From Kitasatospora sp. CB01950 (lineage in GTDB: Bacteria > Actinomycetota > Actinomycetes > Streptomycetales > Streptomycetaceae), in the NCBI RefSeq assembly GCF_001905465.1, contig NZ_LISX01000014.1:154528-218527 (forward strand): DNA of 64,000 nt, written 5' to 3'. Made by a program: the position numbers and the translations under genes. The notes beneath the pieces are model-generated. The model was not told the DNA's origin. It did not search any database and saw only the letters and a program-made list of their open reading frames with translations. Below, piece by piece: positions 24,462 to 32,470 of the stretch (position 1 is its first letter; each line of letters starts with the position of its first letter).

Positions 24462-25586
24462 TCAGTGGCCGACGGCCTCCCGCAGCAGCAGCACGATGCC
24501 CTCGGTGAACCGGGTCGGCGCGTGGAACACCACCAGCTGGCTGACGGTGCTGGGCACGCCGTACGCGGACTCGGTGCGGGCGGTCTCCAGCGGGAGGGCG
24601 TGCTCCTCCAGGCGGCGCATCGCGGCGGACAGGTCGGGGACGACCTTCTGCGCGCCGACGATCCAGATCGCCCGGGCCGCGCCGCCGGTGTACGCGGGCA
24701 GCTGGCTGCCGCTGCCGGAGGCGACCAGCAGGGAGCCGGTCTCGGTGAGCGCGACGGCGCTGCCGATGACCACGTCGGGGGTGGCGAGCAGGTGCCGGAT
24801 CTCGTCGGCCTCGGCCTCCCGGTCCATGATCAGCACCTGCGGCTTGACGGCCCCGGGGTAGCGGTCGCTGTTGAGGTCCTCGTCGATGCCGGACAGCCGG
24901 AGCGTCTCGCTGGCCGTGGTGTACACGCTCTCGTCCTCGGCGACCAGTTCGCGGACCCGGGCCCGGACGGCGTCGAGGTCCGCGAGGATCTCCACGCCGA
25001 AGCCGCGGGCGGCGAGCGCGTCGGCAGCCCGCTCCAGCCGCTCCGCGGAGGCCGGCTCGGTGTACGTCGCGACCCGCTTCGCGCCCTGTTCCCCGCCCTG
25101 TTCCCCGCCCTGTTCCCCGCCCTTCGCCCCGCCCTGCGCCCCGCCCTGCGCCCCGGGAGCGGAGCCGCCGAGCGGGCTTGCGTCCAGGTAGCGCAGCTCG
25201 TAGACCCGCTCGGCAAACCGCCAGCCGTCCACCGTACGGCGGTAACGGTCGTGGTAGATGGCGTAGTTGAGGCCCTGCATGCCGTTGCGCAGGCGGGCGA
25301 TCTCGTGCATGTGGGCGCGGCCGGTGGCGGTGTCGCCGGCGACGGTGATCGCGCCGGGGTGGGTGTTCTGCACGAAGAACTCCCACTGCTCCTGAAGCTT
25401 CTCGCCGCCGATCCGGATCTCCTCGGGGCCGGTCAGCTCGATCGGGATGTTGGGCATCCGCAGCACCCCGTCCGGGGTGAACAGCGCGGCGAGGCGGGCG
25501 CGGTCGCGCATCATCGCGGCGTCGGTGAACTCGGCCTGCAGCGCCTGGATCTCCACCCGGTCGGCGATCGCCTGGAACATGGTCAT
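24462..25586 (-). CDS. SnoaL-like domain fused to a LUD (LutC-type) domain
   Basis: 374 aa in two parts. Residues 1-140 are an NTF2/SnoaL domain (EIQALQAEFTDAAMMRD, FTPDGVLRMPNIP, MHEIARLRNGMQGLNYAIYHDRYRR). A linker at about 145-170 is built from GGEQ/GGAQ repeats encoded by 12-bp tandem repeats. Residues 180-374 are a LUD/DUF162 domain with SVYTTASETLRLSGID, VIGSAVALTETGSL and IVGAQKVVPDLSAAM, like LutC subunits of lactate-utilisation complexes. The fusion is unusual. ATG 25586 has GGAGA 5 bases upstream and a promoter matching that of the divergent ECF41 gene, so ECF41 control is likely. Confidence 0.82.
   Translation of the reverse strand: MTMFQAIADRVEIQALQAEFTDAAMMRDRARLAALFTPDGVLRMPNIPIELTGPEEIRIGGEKLQEQWEFFVQNTHPGAITVAGDTATGRAHMHEIARLRNGMQGLNYAIYHDRYRRTVDGWRFAERVYELRYLDASPLGGSAPGAQGGAQGGAKGGEQGGEQGGEQGAKRVATYTEPASAERLERAADALAARGFGVEILADLDAVRARVRELVAEDESVYTTASETLRLSGIDEDLNSDRYPGAVKPQVLIMDREAEADEIRHLLATPDVVIGSAVALTETGSLLVASGSGSQLPAYTGGAARAIWIVGAQKVVPDLSAAMRRLEEHALPLETARTESAYGVPSTVSQLVVFHAPTRFTEGIVLLLREAVGH
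25082..25156. repeat. 12-bp tandem repeats encoding a GGEQ/GGAQ linker
   Basis: About six copies of a 12-bp unit (CCGCCCTGTTCC and the variant CCGCCCTGCGCC) in frame within the SnoaL-LUD gene. Copy number would vary linker length without a frameshift. Confidence 0.85.
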
Positions 25587-25625
25587 CGGATTCTCCGTTC
25601 GTCTTCCGGATCAGTGCCGGTGCCA

Positions 25626-25655
25626 GTACGACAAGACGACCGCGCGACATGTGAG
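25626..25655 (-). promoter_or_regulatory. ECF-type promoter for the SnoaL-LUD gene
   Basis: On the minus strand CTCACA (25655-25650), 18 bases, TCGTAC (25631-25626), then about 40 bases to the ATG. This has the same words and spacing as the divergent promoter. Confidence 0.7.
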
Positions 25656-25669
25656 GCGGCGGACGCGAC

Positions 25670-25699
25670 GTCACATTCCGGCCCGCTGTCCGGTCGTAC
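25670..25699 (+). promoter_or_regulatory. ECF-type promoter for the ECF41 sigma gene
   Basis: GTCACA (25670-25675), 18 bases, TCGTAC (25694-25699), then 40 bases to the ATG. It resembles the TGTCACA / CGT-type promoters I recall for ECF41 sigma factors, so autoregulation is likely. Confidence 0.7.
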
Positions 25700-25739
25700 G
25701 GAGCAGAACCGCCCGCACCGACAAGGAGACGGACCCAGC

Positions 25740-26750
25740 ATGAACGAGACCCACGGCAACGGCCTCACCAACGACCTCACCGACAACCTCACCAACGGCC
25801 TCACCCACGATCTCGGCAACGGCCTCGGCAACGGCCTTGACACCGGCCTCGACACCGGCCTAGACGACGCGATCATGGGCGAGCGCCGCCGGCTGACCAA
25901 CCTGGCGTACCGGCTGCTGGGTTCGCTGGCCGACGCCGAGGACATCGTGCAGGAGACGTACGCCCGCTGGTACGCGCAGTCCGAGCAGCAGCGGGCCGCG
26001 ATCGAGTCGCCCGGCGGGTGGTTGACGACGGTGGCGGGGCGGATCTGCCTCAACCAGCTGGGTTCCGCGCGGGCCCGCCGGGAGCGCTACGTCGGTCCGT
26101 GGATCCCGGAGCCGCTGCCCGCGCACCAGGAGGGCGGCGCCGCCGCCGACCCGGCGGACCGGATCACCCTGGACGAGTCGGTGCACATGGCGTTCCTGGT
26201 CGTCCTGGAGTCGATGACCCCGGCGGAGCGGGTCGCGTTCGTGCTGCACGACGTGTTCCAGTACCCGTTCGCCGAGGTGGCGGAGGTGCTGGGCCGCTCC
26301 TCGGCGGCCTGCCGCCAACTCGCCACCTCCGCTCGCCGCCGGGTCCGCGCCGCGCCCGCGCCCACCACCGCGGCGAGCACCCAGGCGGGCATCGTCCGGG
26401 ACTTCAAGCGGGCCTGGGAGGCGAAGGACGTCAAGGGCCTGATGGACCTGCTCGACCCGGACGCCACCGTGATCGCCGACGGCGGCGGCCTGGTCGGCGC
26501 CCTGCTGGAACCGCTCAGCGGCCGCGACAGCATCGTCGCCGCCTACCTCGACCTCACCCGCTTCGTCCCCGCCACCACCTTCCTGGAACGCACCGTCAAC
26601 GGCCAGCCCGGCCTGATCGCCCAGGTCGACGGCGTCACCGTCACGGTCTTCGCCTTCCGCATCGTCGACGGCCGCATCACCCACATCTGGGGCGTCCGCA
26701 ACCCGGAGAAGCTCCGCCCCTGGACGGAGGACGACACGACGCGGGCCTGA
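25740..26750 (+). CDS. ECF41-group RNA polymerase sigma factor with C-terminal SnoaL-like extension
   Basis: 336 aa. The first 45 residues are a low-complexity repeat (NGL/DNL/DTGL units). Region 2 contains LTNLAYRLLGSLADAEDIVQETYARW, and region 4 contains MTPAERVAFVLHDVFQYPFAEVAEVLGRS. The linker carries GPWIPEPL (WLPEP-type), and the C-terminal NTF2-like domain carries DGGGL and NPEKL, the hallmark motifs of ECF41, whose extension controls activity in place of an anti-sigma factor. ATG 25740 has AAGGAG about 10 bases upstream. It is divergent from the SnoaL-LUD gene with a matching promoter; the usual carboxymuconolactone-decarboxylase-type partner is absent. Confidence 0.92.
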   Translation: MNETHGNGLTNDLTDNLTNGLTHDLGNGLGNGLDTGLDTGLDDAIMGERRRLTNLAYRLLGSLADAEDIVQETYARWYAQSEQQRAAIESPGGWLTTVAGRICLNQLGSARARRERYVGPWIPEPLPAHQEGGAAADPADRITLDESVHMAFLVVLESMTPAERVAFVLHDVFQYPFAEVAEVLGRSSAACRQLATSARRRVRAAPAPTTAASTQAGIVRDFKRAWEAKDVKGLMDLLDPDATVIADGGGLVGALLEPLSGRDSIVAAYLDLTRFVPATTFLERTVNGQPGLIAQVDGVTVTVFAFRIVDGRITHIWGVRNPEKLRPWTEDDTTRA

Positions 26751-26753
26751 CGC

Positions 26754-26769
26754 CCCGGCAGGAGCCGGG
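26754..26769. terminator. short stem-loop between converging genes
   Basis: CCCGGC-AGGA-GCCGGG, a perfect 6-bp stem between the ECF41 gene and the phosphatase gene. Confidence 0.5.
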
Positions 26770-26778
26770 CCCGGGCCG

Positions 26779-28344
26779 TCAGCGGCCGATGTGCAGCACG
26801 CAGATGTCGTCGCGGCGTGGGCGCGGGACGACCAGGGCCTGCTGGACGGCGTCCAGCAGGCGGGCGGGGTCGGTGCAGGCGGTGGCGGCGCGGGCGAGGC
26901 GGGCAAGGCCCTTGTCGAGGGTCTCGCCGGGGGACTCGACCAGGCCGTCGGTGTAGAGCAGCAGGTGGTCGCCGGGCTCGAGACGCAGGGTGTCCTGCGC
27001 GTAGTCGGAGCCGGTGGTCGCCCCGAGCAGGATGCCGTTGGGGGAGGTCAGGTAGCGGGGTTTGCCGTCGCGCAGCAGCAGCGGCGGCGGGTGGCCGGCC
27101 TGGACCCAGCTCAGCTCCGAGGTGGCGGGGTCGTAGCGGGCCATGATCATGGTGGCGGTGCCGAAACCCCGGTCGGAGGTGTGCAGCAGCAGGGCGTTGA
27201 GGCGGGCCAGGATGGTCGGCAGCGGGGTGCCGGTGATCGCCATGCCCTTGGCGGTGAACCGCAGTTGGGCCATGGTGGCGACGGCGGCCAGGCCGTGGCC
27301 GGCCACGTCGCCGATCACCAGCAGGGCGCTGCCGTCCGGGAGTTCGATCGCGCTGTACCAGTCGCCGCCGACGTTCAGGCCCTTCTGGAGCGGCTGGTAG
27401 GTGACGTCCACGGCGAGGTCCGCGAGCCGCAGCGACTGTTCGGGCAGCGGCAGCAGGGCGTGCTGGAGGTCGGCGGCCAGGCGGCGTTCGGCGGCCAGTT
27501 GGCTGCGCTGGGCGAGCGCCGTCCGCTCGTGTTCGAGGAGTTGCTGTTCGGCCCGGACGACGGCGGTGCGGTCCTGGAAGAAGCCGTGCACCTCGACGGG
27601 TTCGCCGTAGGTGTCGTTGCCGCGTTCCGCGACGAGTCGGGCGTGCCTCAACTGCCCGTCCGGCGTGGGGAGTCGGAAGGGTTGGTCGACGGCCCGGCCG
27701 GCTTCGACGAGGAGTCGCAGCGCCTCGCCGAGCGCGGGCGCGTCCTCGGGGACGACGTGCCGGGGAAGGTCCTGGAGGGCGATCGGGCCCAGCGAACGGT
27801 CCCGGTCGAAGATCGCGTGGACCTGCTCCGACCAGGTACTGGTGTTCCGCGCCAAGTCCCAGTCGGCCCAGCCGAGTTGTGCCAGCCGCTGCATGACGGC
27901 CAGCCGCCACCGGTCCCGTTCGCCGCCGTCCGGCCGGGTCCAGGAGGCCGTCACGCCTCCGCCCGTCGCGGCCGCCCGCACCGCGAGCAGGGACAGCGTT
28001 CCGTGCGCCACCCCCTCGTACCGGGCGCCGGTGGTCAGCGCGGCCACGCAGCCGTCCCACACCTCGCTGCCGACCACCCACGGGTACGTCTCCAGCACGC
28101 GCAGGCCGACGAGGTCCCTTCCCCGGCGGCCCGCGCCGTCGGTGGCCTCGGGCGACGCGGCCGCGATCCGGAAGTCGGCGACCTCGCCGTCCGGCCCGAA
28201 CTCCGCCAGCAGGAACACCGCCGAGCCGGGCAGGCCGTCCAGCACCTCCTGCACGGGCGCGGTCGGCGGCCGACGCCCCGCCGCGAACGCCGGTTCGACG
28301 GCCACACCCTGTCCTGGCACGGCCAGTTCTGCGCGGTCGGTCAT
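26779..28344 (-). CDS. PAS-type sensor / SpoIIE-like PP2C serine phosphatase
   Basis: 521 aa. Residues 30-140 and 150-270 look like two PAS-type folds (VFLLAEFGPDGEVADFRIA; WDLARNTSTWSEQVHAIFDR, then the PAC-like VEVHGFFQDRTAVV). A coiled-coil link (EHERTALAQRSQLAAERRLA) leads to the SpoIIE/RsbU phosphatase domain with NVGGDWYSAIELPDG, IGDVAGHGLAA (metal-binding Asp residues), QAGHPPPLL and LLLYTDGLVESPGE. Such proteins dephosphorylate anti-anti-sigma factors. No anti-sigma or STAS gene adjoins it. ATG 28344 lacks a clear ribosome site. Confidence 0.88.
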   Translation of the reverse strand: MTDRAELAVPGQGVAVEPAFAAGRRPPTAPVQEVLDGLPGSAVFLLAEFGPDGEVADFRIAAASPEATDGAGRRGRDLVGLRVLETYPWVVGSEVWDGCVAALTTGARYEGVAHGTLSLLAVRAAATGGGVTASWTRPDGGERDRWRLAVMQRLAQLGWADWDLARNTSTWSEQVHAIFDRDRSLGPIALQDLPRHVVPEDAPALGEALRLLVEAGRAVDQPFRLPTPDGQLRHARLVAERGNDTYGEPVEVHGFFQDRTAVVRAEQQLLEHERTALAQRSQLAAERRLAADLQHALLPLPEQSLRLADLAVDVTYQPLQKGLNVGGDWYSAIELPDGSALLVIGDVAGHGLAAVATMAQLRFTAKGMAITGTPLPTILARLNALLLHTSDRGFGTATMIMARYDPATSELSWVQAGHPPPLLLRDGKPRYLTSPNGILLGATTGSDYAQDTLRLEPGDHLLLYTDGLVESPGETLDKGLARLARAATACTDPARLLDAVQQALVVPRPRRDDICVLHIGR

Positions 28345-28388
28345 ACGACGAGCATGGCATGACGTGGCATCCGGGTGGCGTTCCCGCG

Positions 28389-28904
28389 CTACACGCCTGT
28401 CCGTCCGTCCAACAGTTCGCACAGGATGTCCAGGTGCCCGTTGTGGCGGGCGGTCTCCTCGATCAGGTGCAGCAGCACCCACCGCAGGTCCACGTGCAGC
28501 CCGCCGCGCACCGGCCGCACGGCATTCGAATCCAGCTCGTGTTCGGCCACCAACTTCCGGTACCGGACGGCCTGTTCCTCGTACTCGGCGAGCAACTGCT
28601 CCAGCGGCACGTCGACGGCCGTCCGCATCTCCGGGTCCGGGTCCTCCTCGGTGGCCCCGACCAACGGCCCGGCCTGCTCCGTGCCGAGGAACACCACCTC
28701 CAGCCACCAGTTCTCCACCCACCGCAGGTGGCTGATCAGCCCGCACACCGTCATCAACGGCGAGCCGGGCAGCGGCGACCGCCGCGCGTCCTCGGCGGAG
28801 ATCCCCTCGCACTTGGCCCGCGCCGTGGCCCGCGCGTAGTCGAGGAAGGTGGTCAGCTGTGTGCGCTCGTCCCAGGTGGGAGGCGTATCGGTTCGCTCGG
28901 TCAT
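28389..28904 (-). CDS. DinB/DUF664 family protein
   Basis: 171 aa, a four-helix DinB-type fold. FLDYARATARAKCEGI opens helix 1, LISHLRWVENWW gives the first metal-type His, and WVLLHLIEETARHNGHLDILCELL gives the H-x3-E-x2-RHxGH-D signature of the family. Many streptomycete members are mycothiol-dependent or metal-binding enzymes of unknown substrate. It lies 44 bases upstream of the phosphatase gene on the same strand. Confidence 0.85.
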   Translation of the reverse strand: MTERTDTPPTWDERTQLTTFLDYARATARAKCEGISAEDARRSPLPGSPLMTVCGLISHLRWVENWWLEVVFLGTEQAGPLVGATEEDPDPEMRTAVDVPLEQLLAEYEEQAVRYRKLVAEHELDSNAVRPVRGGLHVDLRWVLLHLIEETARHNGHLDILCELLDGRTGV

Positions 28905-28967
28905 CGCGCGCAGTCTGCCCCACCCCCGACCCCCCGTCGACCGCGTTTCCACCCTCACCCCCGACAC

Positions 28968-29117
28968 CGTCAACCCACCGCCCCAACAACCACCCCCGAG
29001 TGGGCGCGTCGCCCAAGCGGACGCTGACGCACGGACCGCACCTCCCCGCCACGCCCCAACCGTCAACCCTCCACCCACAGAACCACCCGTGAGTGGGCGC
29101 GCCGACCAAGCCCGACG
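28968..29117. repeat. two diverged direct repeats of about 55 bp
   Basis: CCGTCAACCC...AACCACCC-YGAGTGGGCGCG-YCG-CCAAGC occurs at about 28968-29020 and again at 29059-29117. The unit contains a small inverted repeat CACCC..GAGTGGG. Confidence 0.65.
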
Positions 29118-29219
29118 TCCCATCAGCACCCTCGGGCCAGTGCCAGTGGCGCCAGAACGGTGCCGAGCAGGGACGCGACCAGGGCGGCGGCCGGCCCGCG
29201 GCGGCCCGGGACCTGCGCA

Positions 29220-29715
29220 ACGACGACCCCCGCCGCCGCGGCGGGCCGGACGACGTCCCGGACCTGCTCGACCATGCCCACGCCCTCGGCCCGACCGCGA
29301 CCCTCACCGTCGAAGGCCGACTCCCGGACGTCCCTGCCGCTGCGGGCCGGACGGTGTACCGGATCGTCCAGGGGTCGCCGGCCAGCATCGCCCGGCACCG
29401 CTCCGACGCCCGGCGTCGGGCTGCTCGGCGGTGGCGGGTTCCGCGCGCTCCTCGATCCGGAGGAGGACATCGAGGCGGCGGCCGACACCGCCGACGGGCA
29501 ACAGGCCGCCGCCGGCCCCGGCGGGGGTGCGCGCGGTCGTCCTCACCGACTACGGCCTGGACGAGCACGTCTTCCACGCGCTGCGGGCGGGCGCCGCCGG
29601 GTTCCCGGTCGAGGACGACGTCCTGCACCCCGTCCGGGTCGCGGCGCACGGCGACGCGCTGCCGGCCCCGGCAATCACCCGCCGGCCGATCGGCCGCCAC
29701 CTCGCCCGGCCGGAC
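29220..29715 (+). pseudogene. decayed two-component system (kinase C-terminal piece joined to response-regulator pieces)
   Basis: Three fragments in different frames line up with a NarL-type pair. 29247-29370 reads DDVPDLLDHAHALGPTATLT..RTVYRIVQ, typical of the segment before the HATPase N-box of a kinase. 29430-29515 reads GFRALLDPEEDIEAAADT then ADGQQAA, the start of a response-regulator receiver. 29527-29714 reads VRAVVLTDYGLDEHVFHALRAG..GFPVEDD..AVRVAAHGDAL..ITRRPIG, the receiver end and linker. The HATPase core, the phospho-acceptor Asp region and the HTH are missing, so deletions plus frameshifts have destroyed both genes. Confidence 0.75.
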
Positions 29716-29984
29716 GGTGAGCAGCCCGCCCACCGCGAAGACCCGCGTCAACCGGGCGATGACCACGCACCACGCCCGCGACCGGTCCCAACTCGCCGTC
29801 CTCGCCCACGAGTCGGGCCCGGTCAGGCCGCGCCGCCGCTGCCCCTGCGGCTCCCGGTGTCGACGTGTCTTCCGGGCTCTTCCGTCATCGGCGATCGGCG
29901 GACAGAAGCTGTCCGGGTCTGCTCAAATGGCTCCCTCGATCGGCCCGGCGCTCTGTCCGGCCTTACTTCGTGCGGGGGACCACG

Positions 29985-31310
29985 ATGGCAGCGAGGGCTT
30001 TGGTGCATGGCGCGCCGGCACTGCTGCCGGTGATCCCGGCCGTGGTGGATTTCGCGGGCTGGCAGGGCGAGTTGGACGATCTGGGGGTCCCGCACCCGGC
30101 CCGGGCACTGCTGCCGCCCGGACGCCTGGACGCGCCTCCGGAGTTCCGGGTGCTGGACGGCCTGTGGTTCCCGGCGCGCGGACACCGCTGGCGGCGGGCG
30201 GACCCCGGCTACCTCGCCGAACTCGCCGACGACTGGCGGCAGTCGGCCGATCCCCGGGCCCGCACGGTACTGGCCCTGCTGCGCCGCGCCGAGCAGGCCC
30301 TGCAACTGGACCCGATGGGGCTGCGCCGACTGACGCTCTACCAACTGACCGAACTGGCGCCGGCGGAGCGCGGATCGGCCGAGGAGACACTGCGCCGGCT
30401 CGGCGTCCATCCGGCGGAGGCGGCGGCGCTGGCCGCGGCGACGACGGTGCGGCCGAGGGTGGACCGGACGGCCGCCGAAGGGCTGTGGGACACCTGGACG
30501 GGGCGCCGCCTGGACGAGGTGGGCGCCCTGCTGTCGCGACTTCCCGACGCGCCCAGCGGCGACCAGGTACTGGACGCGGTACGCCACCACCACCGGAGCG
30601 AACTCGCCGACCGGGACACGCTGTTGGGCGAGGCCGCAGTGCACGCCCAACACGGCGAGCGGGCCGCGGCGGTACGGTGCTGCCTGCGCGCGGCCAGGAT
30701 CGACCGCACCGACCGGCGCCCCCTGCTGGAGCTGGTCCGGATCGCCGAGGCCGCCGAGCAGCCGCCGGGCCCCGCCCGGCTCCGGGCCGAACCGACCGCC
30801 ACCGGAGTCGAGTTGCGGTGGAGTCCGTTCTCCCGCCGCCGCCCGGGCGGCGCACCGGTCGGATACCAGGTGTTCCGGCTGGACGCGACGGACCTGCCGC
30901 CGGGATCCCGTCCCGCCGGTCCGGTCCGGCTCGGCAGCACCGACCGCCCCGAACTGCTGGACGCCGCCGTGCCGTTCGGGCACCGCGTGCGGTACGCGGT
31001 GGTGCCGGTGGCGGCGGACCTCCCGGTCGGCGCGGCCGTGCTCGGCCCAACCGTCGTGGTGGCCCCTCCCCCGACGCAGCTGCGGCTCGCCCCCGGGCGG
31101 AACGCGGTGGCGGTCTCCCGGACCCCGCGTCCGCGCCGGCCCGGGCCTTCACCAGGGCTCGCCCCCGTCCCCGCCGACCGGCTCCGCCCGCGGGCCGCGA
31201 TGCTCAGCCGAGTCGGGCGACGCCCGCGTAGCAGCCCGCCTGGGCGTCGGTGGTGCCCGCGGCGTCCGCGTCCGGGTTCCACCGGGGGCTGGCGACGACG
31301 CCCGGGGTGA
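29985..31310 (+). CDS. hypothetical protein with fibronectin-III-like segment and degraded C-terminus
   Basis: 441 aa as read. The N-terminal FAGWQGELDDLGVPHPARALLPPGRL and EFRVLDGLWFPARGHRWR look conserved. A helical, repeat-like middle follows (LHDEVGALLSRLP-type units), then about residues 265-370 contain a possible FN3-like beta domain (VELRWSPFSRRRPGGAPVGYQVFRLD). After about residue 365 the sequence becomes Arg/Pro-rich (RTPRPRRPGPSPG) and overlaps the opposite-strand methyltransferase by about 107 bases, which suggests loss of the original 3' end by frameshift or deletion. ATG 29985 has GGGGGA upstream. Function unknown. Confidence 0.55.
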   Translation: MAARALVHGAPALLPVIPAVVDFAGWQGELDDLGVPHPARALLPPGRLDAPPEFRVLDGLWFPARGHRWRRADPGYLAELADDWRQSADPRARTVLALLRRAEQALQLDPMGLRRLTLYQLTELAPAERGSAEETLRRLGVHPAEAAALAAATTVRPRVDRTAAEGLWDTWTGRRLDEVGALLSRLPDAPSGDQVLDAVRHHHRSELADRDTLLGEAAVHAQHGERAAAVRCCLRAARIDRTDRRPLLELVRIAEAAEQPPGPARLRAEPTATGVELRWSPFSRRRPGGAPVGYQVFRLDATDLPPGSRPAGPVRLGSTDRPELLDAAVPFGHRVRYAVVPVAADLPVGAAVLGPTVVVAPPPTQLRLAPGRNAVAVSRTPRPRRPGPSPGLAPVPADRLRPRAAMLSRVGRRPRSSPPGRRWCPRRPRPGSTGGWRRRPG

Positions 31311-32028
31311 GCAGCCGCCAGTCCTGGAACAGCGCGGTGACCTCCTCGCGGGTGCGGGCCTGCAGGTCGGTGCCGGAGCTGCGGTAGACCTTCTCCATCC
31401 GGGCGGTCGCCTCGGGGTCGAAGTCCGCGGTGAAGTGGCTGATCACCAGGTAGCTGCCCGGCGCGAGGTGCGAGATGAACGCGTCGACCACGTCGGCGGC
31501 GTTCTGGCCCGGCCGGTCGGCGATGAAGTGCAGCACCGCGACCATGCTGAGCGCTATCGGCCGCTCCAGGTCGAGGGTCTGCGCGGCGGCCTCCAGGATG
31601 GTCCGGGCGTCGCGGATGTCGCCCTGGACGTAGTCGGTGCGGCCCTGCGCAGTGCCGTCGAGCAGCGCCTCGGCGTGGGTGAGGACGATCGGGTCGTTGT
31701 CCGCGTAGACCACGCGGGCGCCCGCGTGGACGCCCTGCGCGACCTCGTGCAGGTTCGGCGAGGTCGGGATGCCGGTGCCGATGTCGAGGAACTGGTCGAT
31801 GCCGAGTTCGGCGATGGCCCTGGTGGCGCGGCGCATGAAGGCGCGGTTCGCGTGCGCGGCCAGCCGGGCGTTGGGGAAGGCGTCGAGCGCGCGGCCGGCG
31901 GCCTCCCGGTCTGCGGGGAAGTTGGTCACACCGCCCAGGTAGTAGTCGTACATGCGGGCCGAATGGGCCTGGTGGATGTTCAGGTTGATGCCGATCTGCG
32001 GCGTCTGCTGAGCGGTCTCGTCAGCCAT
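31204..32028 (-). CDS. DUF574-family SAM-dependent methyltransferase
   Basis: 274 aa. INIHQAHSARMYDYYLGG near the N-terminus (PQIGINLNIHQAHSARMYDY), FLDIGTGIPTSPNLHEVAQ as motif I, VVYADNDPIVLTHAEALL, and DLERPIALSMVAVLHFI define the DUF574 (PF04672) family, abundant in streptomycetes and often adjacent to DUF397 or HTH regulators. The substrate is unknown. GGGGGA lies 6 bases before ATG 32028. Confidence 0.9.
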   Translation of the reverse strand: MADETAQQTPQIGINLNIHQAHSARMYDYYLGGVTNFPADREAAGRALDAFPNARLAAHANRAFMRRATRAIAELGIDQFLDIGTGIPTSPNLHEVAQGVHAGARVVYADNDPIVLTHAEALLDGTAQGRTDYVQGDIRDARTILEAAAQTLDLERPIALSMVAVLHFIADRPGQNAADVVDAFISHLAPGSYLVISHFTADFDPEATARMEKVYRSSGTDLQARTREEVTALFQDWRLLTPGVVASPRWNPDADAAGTTDAQAGCYAGVARLG

Positions 32029-32470
32029 CGCGCGTCCCCCCTGGTCGCCGAGCGGTGTTCGTCTGCCCCGTGCGCGGGGGTGGCGCACCGTGGCGCTCCC
32101 CTGCGCGCAGCTCATCAGATCATGCCCGTGGAACGGCCGTGCAGCCGGCCTGGTCGCGCCCTGCGGACTCCATGCCCGTCCGGGCCGCCGCCAACCCCTC
32201 CCGGGGCCCGCCGACCGGGTCCCGTCGCACCTGGCACCCCTACTGGCCGCAACGGTTCCGTTTCTGTGCTCCGAATGTTCGTGGAGTTCCGTTTTCACCA
32301 CAGGGATCCCGATACGCTGAAATGGTGGTGTGAGGGGGGTGACAATCCCCAGGGCAGGGCAGGGCAGGGCAGGGCAGGGCAGGCAGGGCATCGGCGTCTG
32401 GCGCGAAGGGGGCGCGGGCCGGGATCCGATCGGTACGGGAGCAGCAGTGCTCCCGCTGGGAGGGGCGAGG
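32029..32470. other. divergent intergenic region with AGGGC repeat
   Basis: About 440 bases. It contains an A+T-richer patch at 32255-32330 (CCGTTTCTGTGCTCCGAATG, then CCCGATACGCTGAAATGG), likely a promoter, followed by the pentanucleotide repeat and a GC-rich leader into the sigma gene. Confidence 0.45.
32351..32389. repeat. pentanucleotide repeat (AGGGC)6-AGGC-AGGGC
   Basis: Six perfect tandem AGGGC units, a 4-base variant, then one more unit, about 85 bases upstream of the sigma-like gene. Copy number is likely to vary between strains. Confidence 0.95.

Noticed and set aside
28859..29092. 77-codon + strand frame with Pro/Thr-rich product
   Set aside because: It overlaps the DinB gene start on the other strand and the non-coding direct repeats, with no ribosome site.
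31174..31310. C-terminal extension of the FN3-like protein as a real domain
   Set aside because: Composition is Arg/Pro/Ser-rich frame noise and it lies antisense to a well-conserved methyltransferase end.
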